NCBI GenBank assembly: GCA_050050615.1
Contig: JASFTV010000021.1
Location: forward strand, 1 to 19,734
Length of the DNA: 19,734 nucleotides
Reading direction: 5' to 3'
Source of the DNA: JASFTV01 sp050050615
GTDB taxonomy: Bacteria; Desulfobacterota; DSM-4660; Desulfatiglandales; HGW-15
Shown here: positions 7,940-13,481 of the stretch, piece after piece
Position numbering within the stretch: the stretch's first letter is position 1
Layout of the letters: each line of letters starts with the position of its first letter
Translations under genes and position numbers: made by a program
Notes under the pieces: model-generated
What the model was told of the DNA's origin: nothing
The model's input: only the letters and a program-made list of their open reading frames with translations
Databases searched by the model: none

Positions 7940-8073
7940 AAGGTCCGGTTAAGAAGAATGGAACAAAAATTGTCACTTTTTGGCCGATTTTGGAAAATCG
8001 GTATGAAAAGGAGAGGGTGATACCCATTGATTACTTTTTCATTATACGGGGGAAACGCTTCTTCTTTAGGGTT

Positions 8074-8133
8074 GCCTCTACAAAAACCGCGGCAGAGAGC
8101 CCGGTCCGGAAGGGCGGGGGTGAATGGCGCGTC
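8074..8133 (+). repeat. GC-rich dispersed repeat, copy 1
   Basis: This begins GCCT, then CAAAAACCGCGGCAGAGAGC and a CCGG/GGGCGGGGGTGAA part ending GGCGCG. It matches copy 3 (11930-11984) over about 55 bases with a few differences and one small insertion, and its CAAAAACCGCGGCAGAG core matches copy 2 near 9630. All three are in the same orientation and intergenic. Confidence 0.85.
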
Positions 8134-8150
8134 GTTTTTGTGGGGGTGCA

Positions 8151-8252
8151 GGGGGCTTGCCCCCGCGGTTTCTAAAATGCGAAATGGGTTAAACCCATTT
8201 CGCTCTGTAGCCGCCGATGGCGGCCTTCCGGAAAATGCGAGGCATTTTCCGG
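8151..8252. repeat. Cluster of four stem-loops
   Basis: Four palindromes lie in 102 bases. GGGGGC-TT-GCCCCC is at 8151-8164. Perfect 12-base arms GCGAAATGGGTT / AACCCATTTCGC with a single central base are at 8179-8203. CCGCC-GAT-GGCGG is at 8211-8223. Perfect 11-base arms CCGGAAAATGC / GCATTTTCCGG around GAG are at 8228-8252. The arms are perfect and closely packed, which is typical of a structured extragenic repeat element. No T-run follows, so they do not look like ordinary terminators. Confidence 0.85.
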
Positions 8253-8397
8253 TTGCGAAGATGCTCCGCCCGCGTTTGCTACCCCTTTTTGCATAACTGT
8301 CCTCGATGCCCTTGGTTTTTGAAAAGAGACCCCCATGACTCGCATGAAACACCGTTTCGTTTTTGGAGAAGAACGAACCAAGATATGGTGCCCTCTC

Positions 8398-8426
8398 TTT
8401 ACACTTTTATTTCGATGGCATATGAT
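8398..8426 (+). promoter_or_regulatory. Sigma70-like promoter for the alcohol dehydrogenase gene
   Basis: TTTACA (8398-8403, five of six consensus) and TATGAT (8421-8426, five of six) are separated by exactly 17 bases. The start of transcription would be near 8433, giving a leader of about 110 bases before the ATG at 8543. Confidence 0.65.
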
Positions 8427-8434
8427 CGTATTTC

Positions 8435-8458
8435 GTGAAAAACATTCCTATGTTTCAC
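8435..8458. promoter_or_regulatory. Operator-like inverted repeat just downstream of the promoter
   Basis: GTGAAAAACAT and ATGTTTCAC are reverse complements apart from a two-base bulge, around a TCCT centre. The site covers the predicted transcription start, a position where a bound repressor would block initiation. A leader hairpin is the alternative reading. Confidence 0.4.
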
Positions 8459-8542
8459 CATGAGGTTGCGCCTTGGAGAGGCTCATCAAAATGTGGCGAT
8501 CTCGCTGCTGAAAGGAAGCGTTGACATCTGAAGGAGTTGATC

Positions 8543-9586
8543 ATGAAGGCTGCGGTGTATGAATGGTTTGGACAACCTCTCACCATACGAAATGTCCCTG
8601 ATCCAGTGCCGGATGAGGATGGCGTTGTGATTGAAGTCAAAGCAAGCGGCGTTTGCCTCAGCGATTGGCACGGCTGGATGGGACATGACCCTGATATCAA
8701 AAGGCTGCCCCACGTTCCGGGCCACGAGCTGGCAGGGGTGGTCACGGAGGTGGGTAGAAACGTCTCCCGCTGTCAAGGAGGCGACAGAGTCACCCTTCCC
8801 TTTGTGTGTGGCTGCGGGACCTGCCCTCAATGTCTTTCCGGCAACCATCAGGTCTGCGACAGGCAGTTCCAACCAGGGTTTACGCACTGGGGGTCATTTG
8901 CACAGTATGTGGCTGTCAACTATGCGGATATTAATCTTGTTCGGCTCCCGGAGGAGATCGACTATGTGAGTGCAGCAAGCCTGGGCTGCCGGGTTGTCAC
9001 ATCCTTTCGGGCCGTGGTAGCTCAGGGGAAGGTGACTGGCGGAGAATGGGTTGCTGTGCATGGCTGCGGAGGTGTCGGTCTTTCGGCCATTATGATCGCC
9101 GACGCCCTTGGTGCCAGCACGGTGGGGGTCGATATTCGTGACGAGAAACTGGAATTTGCCCGCTCGGTAGGGGCCACAGCCGTCATAAATGCAAGCAAGG
9201 ACCAGAACGTGGTTGAAGCCGTGATGGACGTTACCAACGGCGGCGCCCACGTCTCCATAGATGCGCTCGGGAGCCCCACAACCTGTTTTAACTCCATCTC
9301 CTGCCTCAGAAAAAGAGGGAGACATATCCAGGTAGGATTGATGGTGGCTGATTACAGCACCCCCTCTATCCCTATGGCCAAGGTGATTGCCCGCGAACTG
9401 GAGATCCTTGGGAGCCACGGGATGCAGGCGCACCAATACGACCGAATGCTTCAGATGATCCTTTCAGGCAAGCTTCAACCGGAGAGACTCATAGGGCAGA
9501 GGATCAGCCTGGAGGAGGCACCAAGGGTGCTCGAGAGGATGGACCGCTTCGCCACCGCAGGGATTCATGTCATAGACAGGTTTTGA
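8543..9586 (+). CDS. Zinc-dependent alcohol dehydrogenase (medium-chain family), 347 aa
   Basis: This is an NAD(P)-dependent oxidoreductase of the MDR superfamily, interconverting an alcohol and an aldehyde or ketone. Catalytic-zinc ligands are visible as Cys38 (G-V-C-L-S-D), His61-Glu62 (V-P-G-H-E) and probably Cys149. The structural zinc site is complete: Cys91, Cys94, Cys97 and Cys105 in C-G-T-C-P-Q-C...C. The Rossmann glycine motif is G-C-G-G-V-G at 174-179, and Asp197 at the end of the second strand favours NAD over NADP. Length is normal for the family. The start at 8543 is set by AAGGAG six bases upstream; a TTG two codons earlier lies inside that spacing. It appears to be a single-gene unit with its own promoter. 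The exact substrate cannot be read from sequence. Confidence 0.95.
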   Translation: MKAAVYEWFGQPLTIRNVPDPVPDEDGVVIEVKASGVCLSDWHGWMGHDPDIKRLPHVPGHELAGVVTEVGRNVSRCQGGDRVTLPFVCGCGTCPQCLSGNHQVCDRQFQPGFTHWGSFAQYVAVNYADINLVRLPEEIDYVSAASLGCRVVTSFRAVVAQGKVTGGEWVAVHGCGGVGLSAIMIADALGASTVGVDIRDEKLEFARSVGATAVINASKDQNVVEAVMDVTNGGAHVSIDALGSPTTCFNSISCLRKRGRHIQVGLMVADYSTPSIPMAKVIARELEILGSHGMQAHQYDRMLQMILSGKLQPERLIGQRISLEEAPRVLERMDRFATAGIHVIDRF

Positions 9587-9615
9587 ATCGGGGCTCACCC
9601 GTGACCCAATGCTGG

Positions 9616-9651
9616 CTGCCGGGCACCGACAAAAACCGCGGCAGAGACCCG
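9616..9651 (+). repeat. GC-rich dispersed repeat, copy 2 (truncated)
   Basis: CAAAAACCGCGGCAGAGA from 9630 matches copies 1 and 3, but the GGGCGGGGGTGAA half is missing. Together with the bases before it, CTGCCG (9616-9621) pairs with CGGCAG (9639-9644). This puts a hairpin 30 bases after the dehydrogenase stop codon that might help end that transcript. Confidence 0.65.
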
Positions 9652-9913
9652 TAAAATGAGCCCACCCGTCTCCTGAGAGCGCTTTCCCAGCTCTGTCTGG
9701 AGCCGCTCTATGTTAGAAATCTACAAATAGGTCTGTCCCCAACACGTGCCTAAGGCGACAACAAAAGGTGGGCCTGTGGTGGCAGGCTACCGGATGTTGG
9801 CATCAGGAAACCACAAAGGAAATCCAGGCATACAATGCCAGGGAACTGACAATCAGCAGGAATAAAGAGAAAGCAGCAACTAGCAAAGAACTTCGCACGT
9901 CTATGCCTCCCAG

Positions 9914-9988
9914 TTATTAAGTTATTTTTAATTATATGTATATAATATAAATTGTCAATAATTATTATATAAGTAAGTTATAATGATT
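9914..9988. promoter_or_regulatory. AT-rich tract, possible promoter/UP-element region
   Basis: About 75 bases are almost entirely A and T, with two TATAAT hexamers (9941-9946 and 9979-9984). A TTGTCA at 9952-9957 lies 21 bases from the second, too far for a standard promoter. The tract lies 240-310 bases before the ChaN-like gene and could be its promoter region or a nucleoid-protein binding site. Confidence 0.35.
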
Positions 9989-10175
9989 CAAATCCTAGCT
10001 GCAGAAAATTCTCCATCCAGTGCGCCCCAATCATGTATAACTCTTTAGAAATAGTGTAAGATTAGGTTTAAGCGAGACTGCCGGAAACATGATTTGAGGG
10101 GCTCATCCATTCTCTAGAAAAGAATTTGGCCTGGTGATGTCACCCGGGCCTCGGAACGCACTCACGAGAACGACT

Positions 10176-10207
10176 GTTGGTGGGGAGGTATTGCCTCGTT
10201 TCCCAAC
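10176..10207 (+). other. Imperfect leader hairpin before the ChaN-like gene
   Basis: GTTGG pairs with CCAAC and GAGG with CCTC, joined through G-T pairs and one mismatch around a TATTG loop. It ends 18 bases before the ATG at 10226, whose own Shine-Dalgarno is weak. It might influence translation; this is speculative. Confidence 0.3.
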
Positions 10208-10225
10208 ATCAAGGGCTGAACCGAA

Positions 10226-11902
10226 ATGACAACACTCAGAGAGCAACTCATCCAAATTCAAAAAAAGAACTACCGGAAAAACGTCCAGTTGGTCCGGAAA
10301 AGTTTAGGGCACAACCCGGGGATTGAAGTTTATAGAAAAGAGTATTTGCGCTACTTAAGGGATTACCAGGAAATTTCAAACAAGACGGATCTGATCGGGA
10401 AGGCTTCGGCTGCTGACGTGATCTTTCACGGCGACTACCATACGCTGAGTCAATCTCAACGTTCGGTCTTACGAATCCTTCGTGAAATTGTGGGAAAGAG
10501 AGAGATTATACTCTGCCTGGAGATGTTTCACGGAAGCGATCAGAAGCACGTGGATAGATTCATGTCGGGTGAATTGTCCGAGAACTCTTTTCTGGAGAAA
10601 ATTGATTATGAAAAGAAGTGGCCATTTGGTTGGAGCAATTGGAGTCCCGTGGTTTCCTTCTGTCGGGAGAATCACATTCCCATTTTGGGCATTAACACCA
10701 AGATCGATGAAGAGAAAGGAATGGGAAGTCTAACAAAACGTGATCAATACTCGGCTCGTATCATCGCCAAGGCATTTATTCGGAACCCCGGAAAGCTGAT
10801 TTACGTGGTTGATGGAGATTTACACATCTCCCCCAATCATCTCCCGAAAAATGTGGAGGAATTGCTGGAGCTGTTGGACGAGCCCTTTAGGGTTTTTATT
10901 ATTTTCCAAAACGCAGAAAAGCTTTACTGGAAGCTATGCGACCGGGGCCTGGAGGAATCGGATGTTCTAAAAATCAGCGAAAACATGTATTGTGTGATGA
11001 ATACCATGCCAGCAAATAAGATCCAATCCTATTTGAACTGGCTGGAATATTCCGAAGACGCGTATTTCCCTGTGCATAAGGACTGGGAAATTGATGATCT
11101 GCAAGCAAGGGGGGCAATGGTGCATGAAATGGTGACCACCCTTGCCTCAATTCTCAATCTTGAACTGCCGGCGGATGCCCTACAAAAACTGACGATTTAC
11201 TATCCCAACAACCTCCATTTCATGGAGCTCATTCATAAGACTCCCGAGCTAAAGACCCAGCTTCGACTTGTCAAAGACAAGATCAAGCGAGGTGAAGGAT
11301 TCCTTTTGGAATATGATCGATCGGGGGAGAATACGTATCTCATTTATCTGGCAAACTCAAACATCAATATGGCTGCTGAGGAGGCAAGCCATTTTTTGAA
11401 TGCAGTATTGAGGGGGCCCTTAAAAACGCCTGTTAGTCCGTTCGATCATTTTTACCGTAATGTGATCACCGAATGTCTGGGATTTTTCGGGAGTAAGTTT
11501 TTGAATGAGAAGCGAAAGTCACAATCGGAACACTCCATCAGGAGATTTCTCGGTAAGGTCAAGCGAGGTGAGCGAAAACAAACCGATCCAGAGACGATAC
11601 AGGTCGCCAGGTACATTTTACAGCATTTCTACTTGCAGAGAAAAACCACCGATGCGAGAGAATTTACAAATAAGTTTCATAGCCAATATAAGAGCCGGTC
11701 CGCGGTTTCTCGAATTTTCAGCACGCAACTGGGTTATATGTTGGGCAACAAACTTTATTATGCAGTAAAGAGGGGAAAATTCTCTATGGAGAAAATACGG
11801 GAATTTTTTCGTGACCCATTCGATAAACCGATGAAGGCCTTTGACTGCTACGTGCAAATAAGTGAGCGTGTAAAGAAGGTGAAACACGTAAGCCGGTTAT
11901 GA
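10226..11902 (+). CDS. ChaN/Tiki-like (haem-uptake fold) protein with long C-terminal extension, 558 aa
   Basis: Residues about 60-230 resemble the ChaN-like / Cofac_haem_bdg group of the Tiki-EreA superfamily: V-I-F-H-G-D-Y-H (65-72), L-C-L-E-M-F-H (96-102), a W-x-F-G-W-S-N-W segment (132-139), G-I-N-T-K (155-159) and V-V-D-G-D-L-H (194-200). These provide the His/Glu/Asp cluster expected of that fold, whose members bind haem or metal or act as hydrolases. Residues about 240-558 have no family I recognise; they are helical, Lys/Arg-rich near the end and contain a Y-x-A-V-K-R-G-K motif. No signal peptide is visible, so it is probably cytoplasmic, unlike ChaN lipoproteins. Codon use looks AT-richer than that of its neighbours. 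The gene stands alone between repeat copies 2 and 3. Confidence 0.8.
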   Translation: MTTLREQLIQIQKKNYRKNVQLVRKSLGHNPGIEVYRKEYLRYLRDYQEISNKTDLIGKASAADVIFHGDYHTLSQSQRSVLRILREIVGKREIILCLEMFHGSDQKHVDRFMSGELSENSFLEKIDYEKKWPFGWSNWSPVVSFCRENHIPILGINTKIDEEKGMGSLTKRDQYSARIIAKAFIRNPGKLIYVVDGDLHISPNHLPKNVEELLELLDEPFRVFIIFQNAEKLYWKLCDRGLEESDVLKISENMYCVMNTMPANKIQSYLNWLEYSEDAYFPVHKDWEIDDLQARGAMVHEMVTTLASILNLELPADALQKLTIYYPNNLHFMELIHKTPELKTQLRLVKDKIKRGEGFLLEYDRSGENTYLIYLANSNINMAAEEASHFLNAVLRGPLKTPVSPFDHFYRNVITECLGFFGSKFLNEKRKSQSEHSIRRFLGKVKRGERKQTDPETIQVARYILQHFYLQRKTTDAREFTNKFHSQYKSRSAVSRIFSTQLGYMLGNKLYYAVKRGKFSMEKIREFFRDPFDKPMKAFDCYVQISERVKKVKHVSRL

Positions 11903-11929
11903 TACGCGTGCCGGGTCGCCGAAGAGTAC

Positions 11930-11984
11930 GCCTGCAAAAACCGCGGCAGAGAGCCCCGTCCGGAGGGCGGGGGTGAAAGGCGCG
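11930..11984 (+). repeat. GC-rich dispersed repeat, copy 3
   Basis: This begins GCCTGCAAAAACCGCGGCAG and continues through a CCCGTCC-GGA-GGGCGGG stem-loop to GGTGAAAGGCGCG, matching copy 1 over about 55 bases in the same orientation. It starts 27 bases after the ChaN-like gene's stop. Confidence 0.85.
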
Positions 11985-11985
11985 G

Positions 11986-12017
11986 GTCAGGCCCCGGTGG
12001 AGAAGCCCGGACCTGAC
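11986..12017 (+). other. Stem-loop between the ChaN-like and radical SAM genes
   Basis: GTCAGGCCCCGG and CCCGGACCTGAC pair at ten of twelve positions around an eight-base loop. It ends 26 bases before the radical SAM ATG. No T-run follows, so it may be a leader structure or the 3' part of the repeat rather than a terminator. Confidence 0.45.
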
Positions 12018-12043
12018 GCCTCGATGCACAAGGAAACGGTACG

Positions 12044-13318
12044 ATGAGAGTGTTATTGGTGTCCGCAAATACGGAAAGAATCAATATGCCCACCATGCCC
12101 GTGGGACTGGCCTGCGTGGCTGAAGCCACGCGCAGGGCAGGGCATGAGGTGGCGCTGGTTGATCTCATGGCCGAAACCGATACGGAGGAAAGCATCAGAC
12201 GATTCACAGAGGCGCTCAAGCCGCACATGATCGGGATCTCCGTGAGAAATGTAGATGACCAAAACATGCAGGATCCGAGATTCCTGCTGGATCAAGTTAG
12301 AGACGTGGTGAGTTCCTGCAAACGTTTTTCCAGCGTCCCCGTTGTCCTCGGCGGTGCCGGCTACAGCATGTTTCCGGAAAGTGCTCTCGAATACCTCAGC
12401 GCTGATATGGGCATCCGAGGGGAAGGGGAGGCGTGCTTCCCTGCGCTACTCGATTATCTGGAGCATCGTCGCCCGCTTTCAGGGTTGCCCGGCCTTTATC
12501 TTCGTGGCCATGGTCTTCAGGGACAGAGGCGCTTTTCAAAGGATCTGGACGGGTTCCATCTTCCGGACATGGACCTCTTGTCCACGGCCGCCTATGAAGG
12601 AGAGGACTTCTGGGTACCGGTTCAGACGCGGCGGGGATGTCCCATGAGATGTAGCTATTGCTCCACCGAGACCATTGAGGGACGTCTCATTCGCAAACGT
12701 TCCCCGGAAGACGTGGTCAGATGGCTCGCCAAGTGCGTGGAGGCAGGATTTCGTCGCTTCCATTTTGTGGACAATACCTTCAACCTACCCCCGTCATATG
12801 CCAGATCGCTTTGTACCACCCTCGCGGAGGCTTCACTGAACATAGAATGGCGCTGCATTCTCTATCCGGGAAATGTTGATGAAGCGCTCGTCAAGGAGAT
12901 GGCGCGGGCGGGGTGCAGAGAAGCCAGCCTTGGCTTTGAAAGCGGCTGTGAGAGGATTCTAAAAGGGATGAACAAAAGGTTCAATACCGAGAGCATTCGT
13001 CGTGCCTCCAGGATGCTCGCAGACTACGGTATTCGGAGGATGGGTTTCTTGCTGTTGGGAGGGCCGGGGGAAAGTGAAAATTCTGTGGAGGAGAGCCTCC
13101 GCTTTGTCGATTCCCTTGATCTGGAGGCCACAAAGATCACAGTGGGGATCAGAATCTATCCTCATACGAAACTGGCAAAGATCGCATCTGAAGAGGGTGT
13201 CGTCGAAAAAGAGGATGATCTTTTTTTCCCGAGATTTTACATGGTGAGAGATCTTCAGGATTGGCTGAAGAAAAGGGTGGAGGATTGGATGAGGGACCAT
13301 CCAAACTGGATGATGTAG
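12044..13318 (+). CDS. Radical SAM protein with N-terminal B12-binding-type domain, 424 aa
   Basis: The iron-sulfur cluster motif C-P-M-R-C-S-Y-C is at Cys199, Cys203 and Cys206, the CxxxCxxC spacing of radical SAM enzymes. Residues 1-150 form an alpha/beta domain of the cobalamin-binding type: M-R-V-L-L-V-S start, G-L-A-C-V-A-E-A-T-R-R-A-G-H, V-L-G-G-A-G-Y, G-E-G-E. A later glycine-rich S-x-G-F-E-S-G and L-L-L-G-G-P-G-E (337-343) fit the TIM-barrel strands that hold SAM. The whole matches B12-type radical SAM enzymes, which perform methylations, methylthiolations or ring rearrangements. It stands alone, with no biosynthetic partner nearby, so its substrate is unknown. The start at 12044 has AAGGAA eight bases upstream. 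The protein is probably cytoplasmic. Confidence 0.93.
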   Translation: MRVLLVSANTERINMPTMPVGLACVAEATRRAGHEVALVDLMAETDTEESIRRFTEALKPHMIGISVRNVDDQNMQDPRFLLDQVRDVVSSCKRFSSVPVVLGGAGYSMFPESALEYLSADMGIRGEGEACFPALLDYLEHRRPLSGLPGLYLRGHGLQGQRRFSKDLDGFHLPDMDLLSTAAYEGEDFWVPVQTRRGCPMRCSYCSTETIEGRLIRKRSPEDVVRWLAKCVEAGFRRFHFVDNTFNLPPSYARSLCTTLAEASLNIEWRCILYPGNVDEALVKEMARAGCREASLGFESGCERILKGMNKRFNTESIRRASRMLADYGIRRMGFLLLGGPGESENSVEESLRFVDSLDLEATKITVGIRIYPHTKLAKIASEEGVVEKEDDLFFPRFYMVRDLQDWLKKRVEDWMRDHPNWMM

Positions 13319-13454
13319 GCTGAGCTCTTACGGGGGCAGAGCCCATGAGAAAACTTCTTCTTTCTTTTGACGGGAAAAACTGTTACGCTTCCTTAACCAT
13401 CCTCTCTGGTTGATCAGCAGCTTTTCATTAGAACAAACATTCAAGAGTTTCACG

Positions 13455-13467
13455 GAGGCTTAGCCTC
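13455..13467 (+). other. Short palindrome next to the UPF0182 gene's ribosome binding site
   Basis: GAGGCT and AGCCTC are perfect reverse complements around one base. The GGGGAG Shine-Dalgarno follows at once, with the ATG at 13482. A weaker AACCA/TGGTT hairpin lies at 13395-13411. I see no convincing promoter in 13319-13454. Confidence 0.35.
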
Positions 13468-13481
13468 GGGGAGATAAAAGG

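Larger units (their letters stand above)
7940..8397. other. Non-coding strand-switch region between divergent genes
   Basis: This stretch separates the leftward promoter at 7911-7939 from the rightward promoter at 8398. It holds copy 1 of the GC-rich dispersed repeat and a cluster of strong stem-loops. Open frames on both strands cross it, but their composition follows the repeat and palindromes and they have no ribosome binding sites or family features, so I do not call them genes. Confidence 0.7.
9587..10225. other. Non-coding region of about 640 bases
   Basis: No reading frame with coding character is visible. It holds copy 2 of the dispersed repeat, an AT-rich tract at 9914-9988 and an imperfect hairpin just before the next gene. 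Base composition swings from GC-rich on the left to extremely AT-rich and back, which suggests a patchwork of elements. Confidence 0.7.

Noticed and set aside
7936..8381. Leftward open frames (up to 138 aa) across the strand-switch region
   Set aside because: They read through the GC-rich repeat and perfect palindromes, have no ribosome binding site, and their peptides mirror the repeat (similar R-A-L-C-R-G-F-C-R-G text appears at repeat copy 3).
9700..9760. Mobile-element remnant around AGGTCTGTCCCC
   Set aside because: Similar short sequences accompany some transposon repeats, but there is no transposase, no terminal repeat pair and no duplication visible here.
11784..12267. Leftward frames over the 3' end of the ChaN-like gene and the radical SAM start
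   Set aside because: They overlap well-supported rightward genes and copy 3 of the repeat; composition is Arg/Pro/Ser-rich with no family features.
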